From Catellatospora sp. KI3 (GTDB lineage: Bacteria; Actinomycetota; Actinomycetes; Mycobacteriales; Micromonosporaceae), in assembly GCF_029948125.1 (NCBI RefSeq), contig NZ_JASAMB010000002.1:62001-126000 (forward strand): a DNA stretch of 64,000 nt, in the 5' to 3' direction. Position 1 is the stretch's first letter. The number at the start of each line of letters is the position of its first letter. Under the pieces are notes generated by a model. It did not search any database. It was not told the DNA's origin and was given only the letters and a program-made list of their open reading frames with translations. The translations under genes were made by a program, and so were the position numbers. Below, piece after piece: positions 8,019 to 14,794 of the stretch.

Positions 8019-8935
8019 GTTCTCCCGCTGGTGTGCTGCGCCTGGGCACCCGGGGCAGTGCCCTCGCCCTCGCGCAGTCGCAGATGGTCGCCGACGCGCT
8101 CACCAAGACGGGCATGGCCGTCGAACTGGTCGAGATCGTGACCCCCGGTGACCGCTCCTCCGCGCCGGTGCAGCAGCTCGGCGTGGGCGTGTTCGTCTCC
8201 GCGCTGCGCGACGCGCTCGGCGCCAAGGAGATCGACTTCGCTGTGCACTCGTACAAGGACCTGCCCACCGCGCCCGCCGACGGGCTGGCCATCGCGGCCG
8301 TGCCCGAGCGGGCCGACCCCCGCGACGCGCTGATCGCCCGCGACGGGCTCACCCTGGCCGAGCTGCCCACCGGGGCGGTCATCGGCACGGGCGCGCTGCG
8401 CCGCATCGCGCAGATCGCCGCGCTGGGGCTGCCCGTCACGACCGTGCCGATCCGCGGCAACGTCGACACCCGCCTGCGCAAGGTCGCCGACGGCGAGCTC
8501 GACGCGGTGGTGCTGGCCCGCGCCGGGCTGGCCCGGCTGGGCCGCGCCGGTGAGGTCACCGAGATTCTGGACCCGATGCTCATGCTGCCCGCGCCCGCCC
8601 AGGGCGCGCTGGCGGTGGAGTGCCGGTCCGCCGATACCGCTCTGGTCGAGGCGCTGTCCGCGCTCGACCACCGGGCCACCCGCGCGGCGGTCATCGCCGA
8701 GCGGGCCCTGCTGGCCACGCTCGAGGCCGGGTGCAGCGCGCCCGTCGCGGCGCTGGCCGAAGTCACCGAAGACGACGAGATCTACCTGCGCGGTGCCGTG
8801 ATCAGTCCGGATGGGCGGTTCGCCCTGCGGCTGTCACGCACCGGAACGCTCGCCGACGCTGAGCAGGTCGGCCGGCTGCTCGCCGCTGACCTGCTCGAAG
8901 ACGGTGCCGAGAATGTACTTGGGAGTGCTGAATGA
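8015..8935 (+). CDS. hemC: Porphobilinogen deaminase (hydroxymethylbilane synthase)
   Basis: Polymerises four porphobilinogen units into hydroxymethylbilane. The N-terminal 'LRLGTRGSALALAQSQ' and the active-site Asp region 'AVHSYKDLPT' are typical. Cys240 in 'LEAGCSAPVAAL' is the attachment site of the dipyrromethane cofactor. The 306-residue length fits the family. The gene is joined to hemA and hemD by ATGA overlaps. Confidence 0.96.
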   Translation: MSSPAGVLRLGTRGSALALAQSQMVADALTKTGMAVELVEIVTPGDRSSAPVQQLGVGVFVSALRDALGAKEIDFAVHSYKDLPTAPADGLAIAAVPERADPRDALIARDGLTLAELPTGAVIGTGALRRIAQIAALGLPVTTVPIRGNVDTRLRKVADGELDAVVLARAGLARLGRAGEVTEILDPMLMLPAPAQGALAVECRSADTALVEALSALDHRATRAAVIAERALLATLEAGCSAPVAALAEVTEDDEIYLRGAVISPDGRFALRLSRTGTLADAEQVGRLLAADLLEDGAENVLGSAE

Positions 8936-10512
8936 CCCGCACCCGTAAGCCCGCCGGGCACGTCGCGTTCGTCGGGGCTGGACCCGGCGACCCTGGCCTG
9001 CTCACCCGCCGCGCCTACGAGACGCTGCGCGAAGCCGACCACATCGTGTACGACCGCAGCGTCCCCGACGCGATGCTGGAGTCGCTACGCGCCGAGTTCG
9101 GCGAGCAGACCGAATACAGCCCCGCCGAGGGCGTCCCCGGCGACGTGGCCAAGGTGCTGCTGTCGGAGGCCCGCTCGGGCCGCAACGCGGTGCACCTGGT
9201 CGCCGGTGACCCGTTCGGCCACGACGCCGTGGTCAAGGAGGTCCAGGCGGTCGCGCGCACCAACGTGCGGTTCGCCGTGGTGCCCGGCATCGGGCAGGCC
9301 GCGGGCGTCGCGACGTACGCGGGGGTGCCGCTGACCGGCGTGCGCACCGCGACCGACGTCGACGACATCAGCGCGGTCGACTTCGACGGGCTCGCCGCGG
9401 CGCTCAAGCACGGCTCGGTCGCGCTCGCCGTCGACGCGGGCGACCTGGCCTCGGTACGCGACGGACTGCTCGCGGCCGGCGTCGAGGGCACCGCCCAGGT
9501 GGCGATCACCGGCGACGGCACCGGCGAGACGCAGTACACGACGATCTCCACGGTCGACAGCTTCGTCGCCGCCGCGCTGGGCTTCTCCGGCCGCGTCGTG
9601 GTGACCGTCGGCTCCGGCGTGGCGAACCTGGACCGGCTCGGCTGGTGGGAGGCGCGCCCGCTGTACGGCTGGCGGGTGCTGGTGCCGCGCACCAAGGAGC
9701 AGGCGGGCGTGATGAGCGCGCGGCTGCGGGCGTACGGGGCGATCCCGTGCGAGGTGCCGACCATCGCGGTCGAGCCGCCCCGGACCCCGGCCCAGATGGA
9801 GCGGGCGATCAAGGGCCTGGTCGACGGCCGGTACGCGTGGGTCATCTTCACCAGCGCCAACGCCGTGCGCGCGGTGTGGGAGAAGTTCGGCGAGCACGGG
9901 CTCGACGCCCGCCACTTCGGCGGCGTCAAGATCGCGTGCATCGGCGAGGCGACCGCGGAGGCGGTCCGCTCGTTCGGCATCCAGCCCGAGCTGGTGCCCG
10001 GCGGCGACCAGTCCAGCGAGGGCCTGCTCGCGGAGTTCGCGCCGTACGACGAGATCTTCGACCCGGTGGGCCGGGTGCTGCTGCCCCGCGCCGACATCGC
10101 GACCGAGACGCTGGCCGCGGGCCTGACCGAGCGCGGCTGGGAGGTCGACGACGTGACGGCGTACCGGACCGTCCGCGCGGCACCGCCGCCGGAGGAGATC
10201 CGCAACGCCATCAAGTCGGGCGGGTTCGACGCGGTGCTGTTCACGTCGTCCTCGACCGTACGCAACCTGGTCGGCATCGCCGGCAAGCCGCACACCCGCA
10301 CCGTCGTGTCGGTGATCGGCCCGAAGACGGCCGAGACCGCGGTCGAGTTCGGCCTGCGCGTCGACGTCCAGCCCGAGCACGCCTCCGTGCCCGACCTGGT
10401 CGAGGCGCTGGCGATGTACGCCGTCGAGCTGCGCGAGCGCCTGGCGGCGATGCCCGCCAAGCAGCGTCGCGGCTCGAAGGTGCAGGGCCCGACCGCACTG
10501 AGGTTCCGCTGA
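8932..10512 (+). CDS. hemD: Fused uroporphyrinogen-III C-methyltransferase-like / uroporphyrinogen-III synthase
   Basis: A two-domain protein of 526 residues. Residues ~8-245 form a tetrapyrrole methylase (SUMT/CobA) domain starting 'VAFVGAGPGDPGLLTRRA'. Residues ~255-500 form the HemD synthase domain ('WRVLVPRTKEQAGVMSARL', 'WVIFTSANAVRAVWEKF', 'VLFTSSSTVRNLVG'). HemD cyclises hydroxymethylbilane to uroporphyrinogen III. The methylase half departs from active CobA at two signature places: 'AGDPFGHDAV' replaces the Gly-rich GDPFVFGRG type loop, and 'GVPLTGVR' replaces GIPLTHR. It may therefore be catalytically weak or only structural. ATGA overlap with hemC; hemB follows after 35 bases. Confidence 0.9.
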   Translation: MTRTRKPAGHVAFVGAGPGDPGLLTRRAYETLREADHIVYDRSVPDAMLESLRAEFGEQTEYSPAEGVPGDVAKVLLSEARSGRNAVHLVAGDPFGHDAVVKEVQAVARTNVRFAVVPGIGQAAGVATYAGVPLTGVRTATDVDDISAVDFDGLAAALKHGSVALAVDAGDLASVRDGLLAAGVEGTAQVAITGDGTGETQYTTISTVDSFVAAALGFSGRVVVTVGSGVANLDRLGWWEARPLYGWRVLVPRTKEQAGVMSARLRAYGAIPCEVPTIAVEPPRTPAQMERAIKGLVDGRYAWVIFTSANAVRAVWEKFGEHGLDARHFGGVKIACIGEATAEAVRSFGIQPELVPGGDQSSEGLLAEFAPYDEIFDPVGRVLLPRADIATETLAAGLTERGWEVDDVTAYRTVRAAPPPEEIRNAIKSGGFDAVLFTSSSTVRNLVGIAGKPHTRTVVSVIGPKTAETAVEFGLRVDVQPEHASVPDLVEALAMYAVELRERLAAMPAKQRRGSKVQGPTALRFR

Positions 10513-10547
10513 CCGTCTGACCTGCCGGTACCGGCTTGGGGGTAGTC

Positions 10548-11531
10548 ATGTCCTTCCCGAACATCCGCCCGCGGCGGCTGCGCACCAGCGCGGCCATGCG
10601 GCGCATGGTCAGCGAGACCCGGCTGCACCCGGCCGAACTGGTGCTGCCCCTGTTCGTCAAGGAAGGGCTGGCCGAACCCCGGCCGGTCAGCTCCCTTCCG
10701 GGCGTGGTGCAGCACTCCCGCGAGTCGCTGCGCAAGGCGGTCGCCGAGGCGGCCCAGGCCGGGGTCGGCGGCGTCATGCTGTTCGGCATCCCCGAGCGCA
10801 AGGACGCGACCGGCTCCGGCGGCACCGACCCGGCCGGCATCCTCAACGTCGCGATCCGCGACGTGGTCGGCGAGGTCGGCGATTCGCTCGTGGTGATGAG
10901 CGACCTGTGCCTGGACGAGTTCACCTCGCACGGGCACTGCGGGCTGCTGCGCGAGGACGGGGTGGTCGACAACGACGCCACGCTGGCCGCGTACGCCCGC
11001 ATGGCGGTGGCCCAGGCCGCGGCCGGAGTGCACGTGGTCGGCCCGTCCGGGATGATGGACGGCCAGGTCGGCGTGGTGCGCCAGGCGCTGGACGAGGCGG
11101 GCTACACCGACGTCACCATCCTCGCGTACGCCGCGAAGTACGCCTCCGCCTTCTACGGCCCGTTCCGCGAGGCGGTCGAGTCGTCGCTGGACGGCGACCG
11201 GCGCAGCTACCAGCAGGACCCGGCCAACGTGCGCGAGTCGCTGCGCGAGGTGGCGCTGGACGTGGCCGAGGGCGCTGACATGGTCATGGTCAAGCCCGCC
11301 CTGGCCTACCTCGACGTGATCAGCGCGGTGCGCGCCTCGTTCGACGTGCCGGTCGCGGCCTACCAGGTCAGCGGCGAGTACGCCATGGTCGAGGCGGCCG
11401 CCGCCAACGGCTGGATCGACCGCGAACGGATCATGATGGAGACGCTGCACTCCATCCGCCGCGCCGGGGCGCAGGTCATCCTGACCTACTGGGCCGCCGA
11501 GGCCGCCCGCCGCCTGCGCGCGGAGTACTGA
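10548..11531 (+). CDS. hemB: Delta-aminolevulinic acid dehydratase (porphobilinogen synthase)
   Basis: Condenses two 5-aminolevulinate molecules into porphobilinogen. Schiff-base lysines are visible in '[16 protein letters not shown]' and '[14 protein letters not shown]'. The metal-site segment is '[14 protein letters not shown]', where Asp replaces the middle Cys of the classical three-Cys zinc site; I recall this hybrid form in other actinobacteria. The start is the ATG at 10548, with GGGGG six to ten bases upstream; an in-frame GTG at 10536 lacks this. It is the last heme gene of the operon. The VOC gene begins 34 bases later and could be read through. Confidence 0.95.
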   Translation: MSFPNIRPRRLRTSAAMRRMVSETRLHPAELVLPLFVKEGLAEPRPVSSLPGVVQHSRESLRKAVAEAAQAGVGGVMLFGIPERKDATGSGGTDPAGILNVAIRDVVGEVGDSLVVMSDLCLDEFTSHGHCGLLREDGVVDNDATLAAYARMAVAQAAAGVHVVGPSGMMDGQVGVVRQALDEAGYTDVTILAYAAKYASAFYGPFREAVESSLDGDRRSYQQDPANVRESLREVALDVAEGADMVMVKPALAYLDVISAVRASFDVPVAAYQVSGEYAMVEAAAANGWIDRERIMMETLHSIRRAGAQVILTYWAAEAARRLRAEY

Positions 11532-11565
11532 CCGCGGCTCCCAGGCCCGGCTCTAGGATCTGCTC

Positions 11566-11940
11566 ATGATCGCTGAGCTGCAGTGCATCGTGCTCGACTG
11601 CCCGGAGCCGGCCCGGCTCGCGGCCTTCTACCAGGCCGTACTCGGCGGCGAGGTCGACCGGCCGGACCGGCGCTGGTCGCGCGATGCGGACTGGTCGACG
11701 CTGCACCTGCCGTCCGGGCTGGTCCTGTGCTTCCAGCGGGTCGTGGCGTACCAGCCGCCGCAGTGGCCCGACCCGACCCGCCCGCAGCAGTTCCACCTGG
11801 ACTTCGGCGTCCCCGACCTGGACCGCGCCGAGGCCGAGGTGCTCACCCAGGGGGCCCGCCTCCTCGACGGCGCACCCGGCCGCAGCTGGCGCATCTACGC
11901 CGACCCCGCCGGCCACCCGTTCTGCCTGGTGCGCCACTAG
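11566..11940 (+). CDS. VOC (glyoxalase/bleomycin-resistance fold) family protein
   Basis: 124-residue single VOC domain. It starts 'IAELQCIVLDCPEPARLAAF', typical of the actinobacterial glyoxalase-like group, and ends 'RIYADPAGHPFCLVRH', whose last strand usually supplies a metal ligand. The substrate is unknown; members include lyases, dioxygenases and drug-binding proteins. The gene lies 34 bases after hemB on the same strand and its stop abuts a palindromic repeat. Confidence 0.82.
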   Translation: MIAELQCIVLDCPEPARLAAFYQAVLGGEVDRPDRRWSRDADWSTLHLPSGLVLCFQRVVAYQPPQWPDPTRPQQFHLDFGVPDLDRAEAEVLTQGARLLDGAPGRSWRIYADPAGHPFCLVRH

Positions 11941-12015
11941 GGGTGCAGTTTCCGGGAAACTGCACGATTCGGGGCCAAGATTCCAGCACTTTCCCCGAAA
12001 CTGCAGCGTGCACCC
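11941..12015. repeat. Nested palindromic intergenic element (GTGCAGTTTC type)
   Basis: The element begins at the base after the VOC stop codon. GGGTGCA at the left end pairs with TGCACCC at the right end. Inside the left half, GTGCAGTTTC and GAAACTGCAC form a 10-bp stem with a 3-base loop. A second arm near 11990-12005 repeats the same motif inverted with one mismatch in 16. It fills the space between two convergent genes, so it may also act as a bidirectional terminator, but it lacks a T-tract. Confidence 0.65.
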
Positions 12016-12031
12016 CCGAGGGTGGGGCGGG

Positions 12032-12244
12032 TCAGGCGCAGCAGCCACCGCCGCAGCAGCCACCGCCACCGCCGCCCGAGGGGGCGGGGGCGGCGCCGCG
12101 GGCGGCCAGGCCGACGGTGGTGAGGAGTTTGACCGTGTCCTCGTGCCCGGCGGGGCAGGCGGCGGGGTCGCTCGCGGCGGCCATCGGGCGGTCGATCTCG
12201 AACGTGTCGCCGCAGGCGCGGCAGCGGAAGTCGTAGCGGGGCAT
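12032..12244 (-). CDS. FmdB-family zinc-ribbon regulatory protein
   Basis: 70-residue protein. The N-terminal half is a zinc ribbon of the FmdB/CxxC_CxxC_SSSS type: 'MPRYDFRCRACGDTFEI' supplies the first Cys pair. The second half-site is 'DPAACPAGHED', which shows Cys and His instead of a second CxxC. The tail is Gly/Cys-rich ('GGGGGGCCGGGCCA'). The function of these proteins is not established; a role in nucleic-acid or metal binding is often suggested. It faces the VOC gene convergently and starts 10 bases after the GNAT gene stop, so it may be co-transcribed with it. Confidence 0.8.
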   Translation of the reverse strand: MPRYDFRCRACGDTFEIDRPMAAASDPAACPAGHEDTVKLLTTVGLAARGAAPAPSGGGGGGCCGGGCCA

Positions 12245-12254
12245 GGGCTGAATT

Positions 12255-13343
12255 CTAGGCCGGGGAGCCGACGATGCCGAGCCGCTGGGCCAGTGCCGCG
12301 ACGTCGCCCTCGTACTCCAGCCAGGCGCGGTCGGCGATGAAGCCCAGCTCCTGGTTCACCTTGATGAGGGGCTCGTTGACGGCGGCGTTCCAGGTCTGCA
12401 CCTCGGTCAGCTTCGGCTCGGCCGAGCGCAGCTCGAACAGCATCCGGGCCTTGATCGCCCGGCCCACGCCGTAGCCGCGGTGCCGGGGGACGACGACCGT
12501 GTCGTACTGGTCGGCGCGGCCGGGGCGCTGGGCGGGCACCACGACCTCGGTGAGCCCGGCGATCTCGCCGGTCTTCTCCACCACGGCGACCACGACGTAG
12601 AGCTTCAGCCCGCGGGCGTCGAGCGTGTTCAGGCTGGCCTGCAGCCGCTGCGGCTCGTACGAGCTGGGCCGCAGCTCCAGGTCGCCGAGCTCGTAGTCGT
12701 CGCGCACCTCCGCCTTGGCGGCCGCGTACGCCGCGATCAGGTGGTCCGGCGGCCCGCCCGGGTAGAACTCGATCTGGTAGCCCGCGCCCACCCCGGCGGC
12801 GAGGTCGCCGAGGGTGAACCAGTCGACCGTGTTCAGGCTGAGCAGGCTGCGGATCTCGGTGAACGCCAGCGTGAAGCCGTACGCCTGGTAGAAGTCGACG
12901 GCGCAGGTGCCGCCGGCGACCTCGACGCCGAGCAGGTCGAAGCCCTCGGAGTGGGCCAGCCTGACCTGCTCGGTGAGCAGCGCCCGGCCGATCTGCTGGC
13001 GCCGGGCCTTGGGGTGGACCAGGATCTCGACCACGCCGATGTCACCCAGTAGGAGGATGCTGCCCGCGCCGAGCGGGGCCACGCCGCGGGCGGCGTCGCC
13101 GGCCGTCTCCTCGACGAGCCACATGGTCTTTCGTTCGCCGGGCATGGTGACCGACAGGTAGTCGCGCATCCGACCGTCGTGCCACAGCGGATCATCCGGC
13201 AGGTCGACCGCGCTGACCTCGTTGAGGAGGGCGACCAGAGAGGTGATCTCAGTGGCGGACGCGGTACGGGGATCCCATTCGCGCACCTTCACCCGTCCAG
13301 CTTGCACACTGCGGCCGGTAAAAGGAAGGGTCCTACCTGTCAT
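12255..13343 (-). CDS. Double-domain GNAT N-acetyltransferase
   Basis: About 362 residues containing two GCN5-related acetyltransferase folds. The first acetyl-CoA loop is in 'ILVHPKARRQQIGRALL', the second in 'VVVPRHRGYGVGRAIKARML', each with the R/Q-x-x-G-x-G/A pattern. The C-terminal 'NEPLIKVNQELGFIADR' is the usual fourth motif. It should transfer an acetyl group from acetyl-CoA to an amine; the acceptor is unknown. Start choice is uncertain: ATG 13343 has no clear Shine-Dalgarno sequence, and GTGs at 13307 and 13292 are in frame near the start of homology. The proposed start lies in a degenerate copy of the AAGGAAGGG repeat. Confidence 0.8.
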   Translation of the reverse strand: MTGRTLPFTGRSVQAGRVKVREWDPRTASATEITSLVALLNEVSAVDLPDDPLWHDGRMRDYLSVTMPGERKTMWLVEETAGDAARGVAPLGAGSILLLGDIGVVEILVHPKARRQQIGRALLTEQVRLAHSEGFDLLGVEVAGGTCAVDFYQAYGFTLAFTEIRSLLSLNTVDWFTLGDLAAGVGAGYQIEFYPGGPPDHLIAAYAAAKAEVRDDYELGDLELRPSSYEPQRLQASLNTLDARGLKLYVVVAVVEKTGEIAGLTEVVVPAQRPGRADQYDTVVVPRHRGYGVGRAIKARMLFELRSAEPKLTEVQTWNAAVNEPLIKVNQELGFIADRAWLEYEGDVAALAQRLGIVGSPA

Positions 13344-13345
13344 CG
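13315..13345. repeat. Degenerate half-copy of the AAGGAAGGG/CTACGTA repeat
   Basis: The stretch GGTAAAAGGAAGGGTCC resembles one end of the palindromic elements at 28258, 57803 and 63641 (GGTAAGGAAGGG...). The rest of the element is not recognisable. It overlaps the uncertain start of the GNAT gene. Confidence 0.35.
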
Positions 13346-13444
13346 TATGCAAACCATTACTCTGAGTGTTGACTGTCGTGCGGCCGGGTCGCTGTCGGTA
13401 GCCTGGCGCGTCACCTGCCCATTGTCCCGCCCGCGGGGCGGCGG

Positions 13445-14521
13445 TCACGCCCGGCTCTTCGCTCCGTACGCCTGGGCGGTGTCGTAGACCTTCTGCAGGT
13501 AGACACCGATGTTGTTGTACGACAGCACGACGGCCTTCCAGTTCGCCACCACCCGCAGGTCCTTGCCGGGCGCGCACAGGTAGTACGCGGCGGCCAGCGC
13601 GGCGTCGTCGAGGTCGTGCGGGTCGGCGAGCTGGTCGGAGTCGGCGTCCACCGCGTACGACCGCCAGGTCGCCGGGATGAACTGCATCGGCCCCACCGCG
13701 TGGTCCCAGGTCTTGTCGTTGTCGAGCGCCCCGGCGTCGGTGTCCTTGACCCGCCCGAGGTTGCCGGAGCCGTTCAGCGCCGGGCCGATGATCGGCGGCA
13801 GCGCCCGGCCCTGCTCGTCGAGCCGGGCACCCTTGGTGCGGCCGTGGTCGGATTCGATCTGCCCGATCGCGGCCAGCGTGGTCCAGTTGAGGTGGCAGGC
13901 GGGCCGGGTGGTCCCCAGCACGTACTCGGCGTACGCGTACGCCTCCAGGGCGGGCACCGGCACCTGCACCTTGACCGACTGCTGTTCGGCCCAGCGGTGG
14001 AACGCCGCGGCCGGGCGCGGCACGCCGGTCGGCGGCGGCGACAGCGTCGGCAGCGGCAGCTCGCTCGCGGTCGGCGCCGCGGTCGGCGCGGTCTCCGCCG
14101 ACGGGGTCGGCGCGGGCGCGGCCTTCGCCGAGACCAGCGCCGGGATCAGCAGCGCGCCCGCGGTGGCGGTGGCCGCGACGAGGGCGATGATGGTCAGCCC
14201 GGCGGTGGTCAGCCGCCCGTACGGCTTGCGGGCGCCGCGCCGCACGCCGTCCCAGGCGACGCGGCTGCCGTGCATGGCACCGTCCCGCAGCCTGGGCAGC
14301 CCGGTCCGCACCGCCGACACGACCCGGCTCGCACGCACTGCCTGCGCGGCGGCGCGGTGGGCGCCGACGTGCTCGCCCGCGTCGGGCGCGCCGACCGGCT
14401 CGGCCGTCGCGTCCGCCGCCGCCGCGGCAGTGGCATCACTGTCGGGGGTCGACCGAGCGCCGGACGTCGCCGCCGGCTCCGCGTCCACCGACGCCTGCTT
14501 GGCTTCCTCCCCGTCGCGCAC
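13445..14521 (-). CDS. Membrane-anchored lytic murein transglycosylase
   Basis: 358-residue protein. A ~100-residue cytoplasmic Ala-rich tail is followed by one membrane helix (about 105-127, 'LTIIALVAATATAGALLIPA'), a Pro/Thr linker and an SLT_2/MltB-like catalytic domain. The catalytic Glu lies in 'AAIGQIESDHGR'; further support comes from 'VGPMQFIPATW', the conserved substrate-groove motif, and 'AAAYYLC'. It cleaves peptidoglycan glycan strands to 1,6-anhydro products outside the membrane. The start is a GTG without a strong Shine-Dalgarno sequence. The next gene is divergent, across 273 bases in which I see no gene. Confidence 0.88.
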   Translation of the reverse strand: MRDGEEAKQASVDAEPAATSGARSTPDSDATAAAAADATAEPVGAPDAGEHVGAHRAAAQAVRASRVVSAVRTGLPRLRDGAMHGSRVAWDGVRRGARKPYGRLTTAGLTIIALVAATATAGALLIPALVSAKAAPAPTPSAETAPTAAPTASELPLPTLSPPPTGVPRPAAAFHRWAEQQSVKVQVPVPALEAYAYAEYVLGTTRPACHLNWTTLAAIGQIESDHGRTKGARLDEQGRALPPIIGPALNGSGNLGRVKDTDAGALDNDKTWDHAVGPMQFIPATWRSYAVDADSDQLADPHDLDDAALAAAYYLCAPGKDLRVVANWKAVVLSYNNIGVYLQKVYDTAQAYGAKSRA

Positions 14522-14794
14522 GCCGTCGAGTATGTCTCACATCGCGGCGCCCTGTCGCACCGCGCAGGTCACGCCGCCGGTTCGGACTGGTTTCGCCGCA
14601 ACCGGGCGCACCGGATGATCCAGCTGTGCCCTGACGGCCCACATCCGCCCAGCGGTGTCGTCGTTACGACGGTTGGCAGCGCTGATCTCCGGGGACCGTA
14701 TCGGCCCGGAGCGATGCCGCGGGACCGGCCCGCAGTTCGGGCGGCTCGATCAACCCGTTCTCACGATGTCAAGTGCAGGTGGGGGTACGGCAGC

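Noticed and set aside
9015-11450. 811-codon open frame on the minus strand opposite hemD-hemB
   Set aside because: It is a GC-rich antisense shadow of two certain heme genes; its protein is low-complexity and resembles no family.
12045-12080. GCC/GCAGCC-rich microsatellite
   Set aside because: It encodes the Gly/Cys tail of the FmdB-like protein, so it is coding rather than a separate repeat.
13616-14794. In-frame upstream extension of the cyclase-STAND gene
   Set aside because: It overlaps the divergent transglycosylase gene antisense and has no family similarity; ATG 14795 has a Shine-Dalgarno sequence and matches the domain start.
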